Shown: piece by piece, positions 14,061-26,530 of the stretch
Numbering within the stretch: position 1 is the stretch's first letter
How the letters are laid out: each line of letters starts with the position of its first letter
The notes under the pieces: model-generated
Told to the model about the DNA's origin: nothing
Seen by the model: only the letters and a program-made list of their open reading frames with translations
The model's database searches: none
Position numbers and translations under genes: made by a program
From: Parapristionchus giblindavisi
Taxonomy: Eukaryota; Nematoda; Chromadorea; Rhabditida; Diplogasteridae
DNA length: 64,000 nucleotides
NCBI GenBank assembly: GCA_943737045.1
Contig: CALSFV010000110.1
Coordinates: forward strand, 124,001 to 188,000
Direction: 5' to 3'

Positions 14061-14885
14061 CTAGTTTGATTGAATAGGAGATGAAGGAGAAGATGAGGAA
14101 AGAGAGGGCGGAAGATTGATCCTCTTACCAGATTTGATATCCTCTTTATGCCAGATCTCGCCCTTGTAGACGACAAAAGGCGAGGAGGGATCACTCTTCC
14201 TGAACTCTCGTACAACTTGCCTGAGTTCAGCCTGTTTGGCCCTATCCTCTGCACTCAGACTACGTCGAATGAACACCTTTTGGAATTGGTTGTGTGTTCG
14301 AAGAACACGTCCATTCTTCAGTGCCGTGAGCAAGAAGGATCTGGCCGGAAGGACAACCTTGATTAGTCTGGGTCTTCCAGATGGTCGACCCATTCTGTAC
14401 ACTGATATGGGCGTGGCCTCAACAGAGAGTGCATCAAGAAGGGAGGAGATCTCCGATCGATCACTCTCGACCTTCTCAGATGGTGAGAGGTCGTTGGATG
14501 GCTCGTCCATACCGTATACGACTAAAGAACGAGAGCGGAGGTGGTCCTCCATAGACTGAGTAGGTACAACAGATTGAGAATGAGATAGGGATGAAGGAGG
14601 ATTAGATGGAATAGATGATGAGGATGGTGGAGGGAACTGAGACTCATACGATTGACGAGCCTCTTGAAGTTCCTCTACAAAGGAGGCAAGAATAGAGATT
14701 AAGGAAGTCATAGAAGACCATAGTGGAGGAGGAATGGAAGGAGGGCAGTCCATCGTCGAAAACTCGATAGCCTTGACTACCGCGTCTTTGATAGACGGAC
14801 GTCCCTTCTTATTAGGAGGAGATGATGAGGGAGAGGTAGAGGAAGGGGAATCAGAAACGCGACGAAGACCTTTGCGATTGGCCAT
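14061..14885 (-). CDS. LINE ORF1 protein, left copy
   Basis: The 274-aa frame starts at an ATG about 90 bp from the element's 5' end. Residues 1-30 and 90-115 are Ser/Pro-rich and basic, with KKGRPSIKD. The middle (about 118-225) looks like the RRM-like nucleic-acid-binding domain of non-LTR ORF1 proteins: RSLVVYGMDEPS, then RMGRPSGRPRLIKVVL, then KVFIRRSLSAEDRAK followed by a charged segment. The likely role is RNA binding and RNP formation; this is inferred from position and gestalt, with no zinc knuckle seen. It is identical in sequence to the right-arm copy. Confidence 0.85.
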   Translation of the reverse strand: MANRKGLRRVSDSPSSTSPSSSPPNKKGRPSIKDAVVKAIEFSTMDCPPSIPPPLWSSMTSLISILASFVEELQEARQSYESQFPPPSSSSIPSNPPSSLSHSQSVVPTQSMEDHLRSRSLVVYGMDEPSNDLSPSEKVESDRSEISSLLDALSVEATPISVYRMGRPSGRPRLIKVVLPARSFLLTALKNGRVLRTHNQFQKVFIRRSLSAEDRAKQAELRQVVREFRKSDPSSPFVVYKGEIWHKEDIKSGKRINLPPSLSSSSPSSPIQSN

Positions 14886-14976
14886 TGTATGAGATCAAGA
14901 AAACAATCAAATATTGATTGACGGGAGAGAGAGACAAGAGGTCACCTCTCCCCGTGAGAGTAGAGAGGCGAGTGAG

Positions 14977-17900
14977 AGTACTGAGAGAAGATCAAAGATT
15001 AAAATCACAACAACACGTAAACATCTTTATTCGGTATCGGTCAATCAATAATTCACTGTATTACCTTGTAGATTTTACATCGTTGTTAATCAATCAATAT
15101 GATGCGTGAAGGACCTCATACTTGTCGAAAGACTCGGTTTGAAATAATAACTATATAATTAAATCCATTATATTCGTCTTCAGCAGAAACACAGTATCAT
15201 AATACGATACAGTACTGAGAGATTAAAGATTGAAATCACAACAACACGTAAACATCTTTATTCGGTATCCGTCAATCAATAATTCACTCTATTACCTTGT
15301 CGAGTTTACATCGCTGTTGATCAATCAATATGATGCGTAAAGGACCTCATACTTGTCGAAAGACTCGGTCTGAAACAATAACTATATAATTAAATCCATT
15401 ATATTCATCTTCAGCACAAATACAGTATCATAATACGATACAGTACTGAGAGAAGATCAAAGATTAAAATCACAACAACACGTAAACATCTTTATTCGGT
15501 ATCGGTCAATCAATAATTCACTGTATTACCTTGTAGATTTTACATCGTTGTTAATCAATCAATATGATGCGTGAAGGATCTCATACTTGTCGAAAGACTC
15601 GGTCTGAAACAGTAACTATATAATTAAATCCATTATATTCGTCTTCAGCAGAAACACAGTATCATAATACGATACAGTACTGAGAGAAGATCAAAGATTA
15701 AAATCACAACAACACGTAAACATCTTTATTCGGTATCGGTCAATCAATAATTCACTGTATTACCTTGTCGAGTTTACATCGTTGTTGATCAATCAATATG
15801 ATGCGTAAAGGACCTCATACTTTTCGAAAGACTCGGTCTGAAACAGTAACTATATAATTAAATCCATTATATTCGTCTTCAGCAGAAACACAGTATCATA
15901 ATACGATACAGTACTGAGAGATCAAAGATTGAAATCACAACAACACGTAAACATCTTTATTCGGTATCCGTCAATCAATAATTCACTCTATTACCTTGTC
16001 GAGTTTACATCGTTGTTGATCAATCAATATGATGCGTGAAGGACCTCATACTTTTCGAAAGACTCGGTCTGAAACAGTAACTATATAATAAAATCCATTA
16101 TATTCTTCTTCAGCACAAATACAGTATCATAATACGATACAGTACTGAGAGAAGATCAAAGATTAAAATCACAACAACACGTAAACATCTTTATTCGGTA
16201 TCGGTCAATCAATAATTCACTGTATTACCTTGTAGATTTTACATCGTTGTTAATCAATCAATATGATGCGTGAAGGACCTCATACTTGTCGAAAGACTCG
16301 GTCTGAAACAATAATTATATAATTAAATCCATTATATTCGTCTTCAGCAGAAACACAGTATCATAATACGATACAGTACTGAGAGATTGAAGATTGAAAT
16401 CACAACAACACGTAAACATCTTTATTCGGTATCGGTCAATCAATAATTCACTGTATTACCTTGTCGAGTTTACGTCGTTGTTGATCAATCAATATGATGC
16501 GTGAAGGACCTCATACTTTTCGAAAGACTCGGTCTGAAACAGTAACTATATAATAAAATCCATTATATTCGTCTTCAGCATAAATACAGTATCATAATAC
16601 GAAACAGTACTGAGAGATTAAAGATTGAAATCACAACAACACGTAAACATCTTTATTCGGTATCCGTCAATCAATAATTCACTGTATTACCTTGTCGAGT
16701 TTACATCGTTGTTGATTAATCAATATGATGCGTGAAGGACCTCATACTTTTCGAAAGACTCGGTCTGAAACAGTAACTATATAATTAAATCCATTATATT
16801 CGTCTTCAGCAGAAACACAGTATCATAATACGATACAGTACTGAGAGATCAAAGATTGAAATCACAACAACACGTAAACATCTTTATTCGGTATCCGTCA
16901 ATCAATAATTCACTCTATTACCTTGTCGAGTTTACATCGTTGTTGATCAATCAATATGATGCGTGAAGGACCTCATACTTTTCGAAAGACTCGGTCTGAA
17001 ACAGTAACTATATAATAAAATCCATTATATTCTTTTTCAGCACAAATACAGTATCATAATACGATACAGTACTGAGAGAAGATCAAAGATTAAAATCACA
17101 ACAACACGTAAACATCTTTATTCGGTATCGGCCAATCAATAATTCACTGTATTACCTTGTAGATTTTACATCGTTGTTAATCAATCAATATGATGCGTGA
17201 AGGACCTCATACTTGTCGAAAGACTCGGTTTGAAATAATAACTATATAATTAAATCCATTATATTCGTCTTCAGCAGAAACACAGTATCATAATACGATA
17301 CAGTACTGAGAGATTAAAGATTGAAATCACAACAACACGTAAACATCTTTATTCGGTATCGGCCAATCAATAATTCACTGTATTACCTTGTAGATTTTAC
17401 ATCGTTGTTAATCAATCAATATGATGCGTGAAGGACCTCATACTTGTCGAAAGACTCGGTCTGAAACAATAATTATATAATTAAATCCATTATATTCGTC
17501 TTCAGCAGAAACACAGTATCATAATACGATACAGTACTGAGAGATTGAAGATTGAAATCACAACAACACGTAAACATCTTTATTCGGTATCGGTCAATCA
17601 ATAATTCACTGTATTACCTTGTCGAGTTTACGTCGTTGTTGATCAATCAATATGATGCGTGAAGGACCTCATACTTTTCGAAAGACTCGGTCTGAAACAG
17701 TAACTATATAATAAAATCCATTATATTCTTCTTCAGCACAAATACAGTATCATAATACGATACAGTACTGAGAGAAGATCAAAGATTAAAATCACAACAA
17801 CACGTAAACATCTTTATTCGGTATCGGTCAATCAATAATTCACTGTATTACCTTGTAGATTTTACATCGTTGTTAATCAATCAATATGATGCGTGAAGGA

Positions 17901-20900
17901 CCTCATACTTGTCGAAAGACTCGGTCTGAAACAATAATTATATAATTAAATCCATTATATTCGTCTTCAGCAGAAACACAGTATCATAATACGATACAGT
18001 ACTGAGAGATTGAAGATTGAAATCACAACAACACGTAAACATCTTTATTCGGTATCGGTCAATCAATAATTCACTGTATTACCTTGTCGAGTTTACGTCG
18101 TTGTTGATCAATCAATATGATGCGTGAAGGACCTCATACTTTTCGAAAGACTCGGTCTGAAACAGTAACTATATAATAAAATCCATTATATTCGTCTTCA
18201 GCATAAATACAGTATCATAATACGAAACAGTACTGAGAGATTAAAGATTGAAATCACAACAACACGTAAACATCTTTATTCGGTATCCGTCAATCAATAA
18301 TTCACTGTATTACCTTGTCGAGTTTACATCGTTGTTGATTAATCAATATGATGCGTGAAGGACCTCATACTTTTCGAAAGACTCGGTCTGAAACAGTAAC
18401 TATATAATTAAATCCATTATATTCGTCTTCAGCAGAAACACAGTATCATAATACGATACAGTACTGAGAGATCAAAGATTGAAATCACAACAACACGTAA
18501 ACATCTTTATTCGGTATCCGTCAATCAATAATTCACTCTATTACCTTGTCGAGTTTACATCGTTGTTGATCAATCAATATGATGCGTGAAGGACCTCATA
18601 CTTTTCGAAAGACTCGGTCTGAAACAGTAACTATATAATAAAATCCATTATATTCTTTTTCAGCACAAATACAGTATCATAATACGATACAGTACTGAGA
18701 GAAGATCAAAGATTAAAATCACAACAACACGTAAACATCTTTATTCGGTATCGGCCAATCAATAATTCACTGTATTACCTTGTAGATTTTACATCGTTGT
18801 TAATCAATCAATATGATGCGTGAAGGACCTCATACTTGTCGAAAGACTCGGTTTGAAATAATAACTATATAATTAAATCCATTATATTCGTCTTCAGCAG
18901 AAACACAGTATCATAATACGATACAGTACTGAGAGATTAAAGATTGAAATCACAACAACACGTAAACATCTTTATTCGGTATCGGCCAATCAATAATTCA
19001 CTGTATTACCTTGTAGATTTTACATCGTTGTTAATCAATCAATATGATGCGTGAAGGACCTCATACTTGTCGAAAGACTCGGTTTGAAATAATAACTATA
19101 TAATTAAATCCATTATATTCGTCTTCAGCAAAAACACAGTATCATAATACGATACAGTACTGAGAGATTAAAGATTGAAATCACAACAACACGTAAACAT
19201 CTTTATTCGGTATCGGTCAATCAATAATTCACTGTATTACCTTGTCGAGTTTACGTCGTTGTTGATCAATCAATATGATGCGTGAAGGACCTCATACTTT
19301 TCGAAAGACTCGGTCTGAAACAGTAACTATATAATTACGTCCATTATATTCGTCTTCAGCACAAATACAGTTTCATAATACGATACAGTACTGAGAGAAG
19401 ATCAAAGATTAAAATCACAACAACACGTAAACATCTTTATTCGGTATCGGTCAATCAATAATTCACTGTATTACCTTGTAGATTTTACATCGTTGTTAAT
19501 CAATCAATATGATGCGTGAAGGACCTCATACTTGTCGAAAGACTCGGTCTGAAACAATAACTATATAATTAAATCCATTATATTCGTCTTCAGCAGAAAC
19601 ACAGTATCATAATACGATACAGTACTGAGAGATTGAAGATTGAAATCACAACAACACGTAAACATCTTTATTCGGTATCCGTCAATCAATAATTCACTCT
19701 ATTACCTTGTCGAGTTTACATCGTTGTTGATCAATCAATATGATGCGTGAAGGACCTCATACTTTTCGAAAGACTCGGTCTGAAACAGTAACTATATAAT
19801 AAAATCCATTATATTCTTCTTCAGCACAAATACAGTATCATAATACGATACAGTACTGAGAGAAGATCAAAGATTAAAATCACAACAACACGTAAACATC
19901 TTTATTCGGTATCGGTCAATCAATAATTCACTGTATTACCTTGTAGATTTTACATCGTTGTTAATCAATCAATATGATGCGTGAAGGACCTCATACTTTT
20001 CGAAAGACTCGGTCTGAAACAGTAACTATATAATAAAATCCATTATATTCTTTTTCAGCACAAATACAGTATCATAATACGATACAGTACTGAGAGAAGA
20101 TCAAAGATTAAAATCACAACAACACGTAAACATCTTTATTCGGTATCGGCCAATCAATAATTCACTGTATTACCTTGTAGATTTTACATCGTTGTTAATC
20201 AATCAATATGATGCGTGAAGGACCTCATACTTGTCGAAAGACTCGGTTTGAAATAATAACTATATAATTAAATCCATTATATTCGTCTTCAGCAGAAACA
20301 CAGTATCATAATACGATACAGTACTGAGAGATTAAAGATTGAAATCACAACAACACGTAAACATCTTTATTCGGTATCGGCCAATCAATAATTCACTGTA
20401 TTACCTTGTAGATTTTACATCGTTGTTAATCAATCAATATGATGCGTGAAGGACCTCATACTTGTCGAAAGACTCGGTTTGAAATAATAACTATATAATT
20501 AAATCCATTATATTCGTCTTCAGCAAAACCACAGTATCATAATACGATACAGTACTGAGAGATTAAAGATTGAAATCACAACAACACGTAAACATCTTTA
20601 TTCGGTATCGGTCAATCAATAATTCACTGTATTACCTTGTCGAGTTTACGTCGTTGTTGATCAATCAATATGATGCGTGAAGGACCTCATACTTTTCGAA
20701 AGACTCGGTCTGAAACAGTAACTATATAATTACGTCCATTATATTCGTCTTCAGCACAAATACAGTTTCATAATACGATACAGTACTGAGAGAAGATCAA
20801 AGATTAAAATCACAACAACACGTAAACATCTTTATTCGGTATCGGTCAATCAATAATTCACTGTATTACCTTGTAGATTTTACATCGTTGTTAATCAATC

Positions 20901-23282
20901 AATATGATGCGTGAAGGACCTCATACTTGTCGAAAGACTCGGTCTGAAACAATAACTATATAATTAAATCCATTATATTCGTCTTCAGCAGAAACACAGT
21001 ATCATAATACGATACAGTACTGAGAGATTGAAGATTGAAATCACAACAACACGTAAACATCTTTATTCGGTATCCGTCAATCAATAATTCACTCTATTAC
21101 CTTGTCGAGTTTACATCGTTGTTGATCAATCAATATGATGCGTGAAGGACCTCATACTTTTCGAAAGACTCGGTCTGAAACAGTAACTATATAATAAAAT
21201 CCATTATATTCTTCTTCAGCACAAATACAGTATCATAATACGATACAGTACTGATAGAAGATCAAAGATTAAAATCACAACAACACGTAAACATCTTTAT
21301 TCGGTATCGGCCAATCAATAATTCACTGTATTACCTTGTAGATTTTACATCGTTGTTAATCAATCAATATGATGCGTGAAGGACCTCATACTTGTCGACT
21401 CGGTTTGAAATAATAACTATATCACAACAACACGTAAACATCTTTATTCGGTATCGGCCAATCAATAATTCACTGTATTACCTTGTAGATTTTACATCGT
21501 TGTTAATCAATCAATATGATGCGTGAAGGACCTCATACTTGTCGAAAGACTCGGTTTGAAATAATAACTATATAATTAAATCCATTATATTCGTCTTCAG
21601 CAAAAACACAGTATCATAATACGATACAGTACTGAGAGATTAAAGATTGAAATCACAACAACACGTAAACATCTTTATTCGGTATCGGTCAATCAATAAT
21701 TCACTGTATTAGCTTGTCGAGTTTACGTCGTTGTTGATCAATCAATATGATGCGTGAAGGACCTCATACTTTTCGAAAGACTCGGTCTGAAACAGTAACT
21801 ATATAATTACGTCCATTATATTCGTCTTCAGCACAAATACAGTTTCATAATACGATACAGTACTGAGAGAAGATCAAAGATTAAAATCACAACAACACGT
21901 AAACATCTTTATTCGGTATCGGTCAATCAATAATTCACTGTATTACCTTGTAGATTTTACATCGTTGTTAATCAATCAATATGATGCGTGAAGGACCTCA
22001 TACTTGTCGAAAGACTCGGTCTGAAACAATAACTATATAATTAAATCCATTATATTCGTCTTCAGCAGAAACACAGTATCATAATACGATACAGTACTGA
22101 GAGATTGAAGATTGAAATCACAACAACACGTAAACATCTTTATTCGGTATCCGTCAATCAATAATTCACTCTATTACCTTGTCGAGTTTACATCGTTGTT
22201 GATCAATCAATATGATGCGTGAAGGACCTCATACTTTTCGAAAGACTCGGTCTGAAACAGTAACTATATAATAAAATCCATTATATTCTTCTTCAGCACA
22301 AATACAGTATCATAATACGATACAGTACTGAGAGAAGATCAAAGATTAAAATCACAACAACACGTAAACATCTTTATTCGGTATCGGCCAATCAATAATT
22401 CACTGTATTACCTTGTAGATTTTACATCGTTGTTAATCAATCAATATGATGCGTGAAGGACCTCATACTTGTCGAAAGACTCGGTTTGAAATAATAACTA
22501 TATCACAACAACACGTAAACATCTTTATTCGGTATCGGCCAATCAATAATTCACTGTATTACCTTGTAGATTTTACATCGTTGTTAATCAATCAATATGA
22601 TGCGTGAAGGACCTCATACTTGTCGAAAGACTCGGTTTGAAATAATAACTATATAATTAAATCCATTATATTCGTCTTCAGCAGAAACACAGTATCATAA
22701 TACGATACAGTACTGAGAGATTAAAGATTGAAATCACAACAACACGTAAACATCTTTATTCGGTATCGGTCAATCAATAATTCACTGTATTACCTTGTCG
22801 AGTTTACGTCGTTGTTAATCAATCAATATGATGCGTGAAGGACCTCATACTTGTCGAAAGACTCGGTTTGAAATAATAACTATATAATTAAATCCATTAT
22901 ATTCGTCTTCAGCAAAAACACAGTATCATAATACGATACAGTACTGAGAGATTAAAGATTGAAATCACAACAACACGTAAACATCTTTATTCGGTATCGG
23001 TCAATCAATAATTCACTGTATTACCTTGTCGAGTTTACGTCGTTGTTGATCAATCAATATGATGCGTGAAGGACCTCATACTTTTCGAAAGACTCGGTCT
23101 GAAACAGTAACTATATAATTACGTCCATTATATTCGTCTTCAGCACAAATACAGTTTCATAATACGATACAGTACTGAGAGAAGATCAAAGATTAAAATC
23201 ACAACAACACGTAAACATCTTTATTCGGTATCGGTCAATCAATAATTCACTGTATTACCTTGTAGATTTTACATCGTTGTTA
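14977..23282. repeat. Satellite array 2 (left arm, inner)
   Basis: About 36 monomers of the same 231/234-bp satellite, continuing from the LINE insertion point to the edge of the single-copy arm. A seven-monomer block is duplicated: the rare variant GTTGATTAAT occurs at 16711 and 18334, 1623 bp apart. Two monomers near 21418 and 22500 have lost about 95 bp, with the same junction CTATAT/CACAAC. The mirror block in the right arm is about 1.5 kb shorter once the transposon is removed. Confidence 0.97.
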
Positions 23283-23312
23283 GTAGTATAGGTCAGCTTG
23301 ACTGACATTTTA

Positions 23313-23338
23313 GCTCCGCCCCTTTTTGGGGGCGGAGC
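23313..23338. other. GC-rich hairpin at satellite/arm boundary (left)
   Basis: GCTCCGCCCC and GGGGCGGAGC form a perfect 10-bp stem around a T/G loop. A related second motif, CCACGCCCC followed by GGGGCGGAGC, lies 30 bp further at about 23363-23388. Both sit in very AT-rich DNA immediately inside the satellite edge. Its function is unknown. Confidence 0.8.
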
Positions 23339-23386
23339 CTGTGTCAGCCAATCACCGTCGGCCACGCCCCTTTAGGGGGCGGAGCT

Positions 23387-23625
23387 TATCGATTTTTATA
23401 TCGATTTTTTTGTATCGATTTTTTATATTGATTTTTTGTAGATCAATAAAAATGATAATAATGATTGACAACTCGTATCAGTCAATCAATAAAATCATCC
23501 TAATCAATTACTACAGTAATCAACAAGTATAGTACAAGTACAGTAATCAGTAATACAGTAATCAACAAGTACAGTACAAGTACAGTACAAGTACAGTACA
23601 AATACAGTAATTTGAAAAAATCGAT
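23387..23625. repeat. ATCGATTTTT and ACAGTACAAGT short repeats (left)
   Basis: Several copies of (T)ATCGATTTTT at 23387-23450 are followed by a tandem of the 11-mer ACAGTACAAGT and variants at about 23540-23610. They are simple-sequence repeats with no coding signal, mirrored at about 39105-39343. Confidence 0.75.
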
Positions 23626-23799
23626 AATCATCACATTATCGATTTTTTGTAGATCAATGATTCATATTATTGATTTTTTGGTAGATCAATGATAAAATCA
23701 ATCGAAATAATAAAATAAAGTAATTAACAAAGACTCACCACAGCAGCACAACCGCACGGGGGACTGACGAGACTAGAGACTAAACTAATTGTGGGCGGG

Positions 23800-24880
23800 G
23801 CCTCCTCCCATACATTGAAACTCACTCTGCTTCTCTATACCCTCTCTCTTTTACACTATCTCTACATCTAACTATAATAAATCATTTCGCAATTTGCATA
23901 TACCCGATTCTACAGTATACCACGGCCTCCCTCTACCTCTTCCTCCTCCTCTCTCTCTACCGACTAGAACAGAGGATTAGGATAGGGTCACCTCTCTGCC
24001 ATCGTTTCTCTCTCGGAATCCCTCTCCCTAGCCTTTTTGCGGTATATCTCTCTCTAATCCACTGATACATCTTACACCCTCTCTCTCTAAGCTCTTGTCT
24101 CTCTCTCCCTCTACTGAGTTCAACGAAGTCTCTCTCTCTTTACTGACTACAACAGAGGATAAGGATAAGGACACCCTCTGCCTTCGTTTCTCCCCTCTCC
24201 CTAGCCTTTTTGCGGTATCTATCTCTAATCCACTGATATATCTTATACCCTCTCTCTCTAAGCTCTTGTGCGTCTGTCAAGAGAGGAGTGAAGGATAAGG
24301 ATAAGAAGAAGAAGGACCCTATTTTATATTATCTCTACATCTAACTACAATAAATCATTTCGCAATTTACATATAACCGATTCTACAGTATACCACGGCC
24401 TCTCTCCCTCTCCTTCGTTTCTCTCGGAATCCCTCTCTCTACCGACTAGAACAGAGGATTAGGAGAAGGTCACCCTCTGCCTTTATTTCTCCCCCTCTCC
24501 CCTACCCTTTTTGCGGTATCTCTATCCCTAATCCACTGATAAATCTTGCACTCCCTCTCTCTCTCTAAGCTCTTGTGCGACTGTCATGAGAGGAGTGAAG
24601 GATAAGGATAAGAAGAAGAAGAAGAAGGTACTTCTCCCGCAGGAGAGAGAGGTAGAGAGAGGTAGAGAGAGAGAGAGAGAGAGAGACTTCGGAGAGAGAG
24701 AGAGAGAGAGAGACTTCGTTGCACTCAGTAGAGAGAGAGAGAGAGAGTTCGTTGTAGTGAGTAGAGAGAAAAATCCTTCTCATAATCCTTTCTACGGAAT
24801 GTAAAGATAGCGAGAGAGGAGAGGGAAGCCGGCTGTTCCAAAGACTCCTATTTACAGATAAGAGGGAGAAGGATAAGTAC
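23800..24880. repeat. CT-rich block with ~480-bp direct repeats (left)
   Basis: A polypyrimidine region contains recurring modules: AATCATTTCGCAATTT at about 23879 and 24354; CCTTTTTGCGGTAT about 24030, 24208 and 24508; CTAAGCTCTTGT about 24088, 24258 and 24566; GAGTGAAGGATAAGG about 24285 and 24593. This gives roughly two imperfect units of about 480 bp plus partial copies, ending in a (GA)n tract near 24650-24720 that is 19 bp longer than its mirror. Open frames here are low-complexity shadows. Confidence 0.8.
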
Positions 24881-24904
24881 AAGGTTAAGGAGAAGGCTCT
24901 TCTT

Positions 24905-26530
24905 CTACAGAAGATGATTAATTACTCTCATCCCTCTCTTCCTATTTACTAGTTTTACCATTCATTCCCATAACCAATCCCAACAACAAGAGATATAAAT
25001 ATAGGTTTACGAATTATTAAATACAAGTTGATCGAGACACATCAAAACAACACATAAAAAACCTTCTTCTCTATCAATAAAAACACTCTCATGAAATATC
25101 ATCTTCTTTAGCAGAGCATATGTCGAACATAAATATATTAAAGGAAACAATGAAAGGAAAAGGTAAGAGTATACGGTGATCACTATAACTGTCACAATAT
25201 CTCATTCTAATTAATTCTCTTCATCCAATTACTACATCGCCCTGACAATTAACATTCAAAGAGACAAGACATTCATTTTCTGTGAGCACATTCATAATGA
25301 AAAAAACCCAGCAGATAAATAGATAATATAAATATAATAAAATATAATAAATAGATAATTGATAATAGATGAAGCAGATAAAGCAGAATGAAACCATGAT
25401 TTAACTAGTGATTACGTAATTAGGTTACTCCAACTGAAATTAGTAGAGATGAAGAATGGTAAACAAAAAAGGAAAGATGAGACGAGACCCTTCGTGACTA
25501 TCTCTGCCGAAAGGAATAAAGAAGAGGGAGACGCTACTATAAAAACCACATAATGAGTAGAGATTTTAAAATGTTACAAATGAAACATGTGAATTTCATA
25601 ACTAATAATTGAAGAGAGGTTTTAGTCTCTATCACTCATCAATAGTGATAGATATAAATACTCAAACCAGCCATCTTGCGAGGCCTTGAATATATTGGCA
25701 GATGGTATGATCAAGAGTCATTTCGAAATATGAGAAAGAGATTTAGACTGTACACCTATATTCACAAAATGATTAATTACCCTTATATCTCTCTATTCCT
25801 ACTCACTAGTTCCATTCCCATATTTAATCACAACAACAAGAGATATAAATATGCGTGTATGAATGATTAAAGACAAGTTGATCATCACATTGAAACAAAG
25901 CATAAAATAAAACCACTCTCATGAAATATCGCATCATCATTAGCGACACATATAATACACATACATATATTTTAAAGTCAACAATGAATAATCGACTGAT
26001 TACAACCTATGATGATCAGTATATCTATTACAATACACTATTCTAATAAATTCTCCACTACGCTATCATGATAATAACAGTCAGAGAGATACAGCAGCCA
26101 AATCATTTATTCACTTTCTTTCATGACACCCATAATAAACGAACCCATTAAATATAAACTGAGACAATCCTAGTAAAATCTTAATGCAACTAGTGATTAC
26201 GTAAATAGGATATCTCAACTTATATTAGTAGTGATAAAGTTTTATATAAATACTCAAACCACACAACTCGCGAGTACGTGAATATTTGGGCAGATGGTAT
26301 GGTAAGAGTCATCTCGTATTATGAGGAAGAGATTTAACCAGGGCACTTATATTCACAAAATGAATAATTACCCTTATCCCTCCCTACCTACTCACTAGTT
26401 CAATCAACCATTCCCATATTCAATCACAACAACAAGAGATACAAATATACGTTTATGAATGATTAAAGACAAGTTGATCGAGACAAGTTGAGCATCACAT
26501 TAAAACAATACATAAAACAATGCTTTCTCT
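24905..26530. repeat. Diverged tandem repeat, ~590-850-bp units (left)
   Basis: Three diverged copies share CAACAACAAGAGATA..AAATAT followed by GACAAGTTGATC, near 24990, 25830 and 26420. A further shared block, GGCAGATGGTATG through ATTCACAAAATGA, lies at about 25695 and 26290, giving a unit of about 592 bp for the last two. No protein is conserved between copies. Confidence 0.75.

Larger units (their letters stand above)
10780..14976 (-). mobile_element. CR1/jockey-type LINE, left-arm copy
   Basis: A 4.2-kb non-LTR retrotransposon lies in the satellite, read on the minus strand: about 90 bp 5' UTR, ORF1, a short gap, ORF2 (endonuclease plus reverse transcriptase) and a 3' UTR ending in an (AAATT)n-like tail at 10780-10800. 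The microsatellite tail instead of poly(A) fits CR1/L2-type elements. Satellite resumes on each side inside the motif AGTACTG; only about 4 bp (TACT) could be a target duplication. The right-arm copy has the same flanks, so both derive from one insertion event. It is probably inactive because ORF2 is frameshifted. Confidence 0.94.

Noticed and set aside
24095..24882. Ser/Leu- and Arg/Glu-rich open frames in the CT-rich block
   Set aside because: They are translations of CT/GA microsatellites on both strands and change with repeat length between arms.
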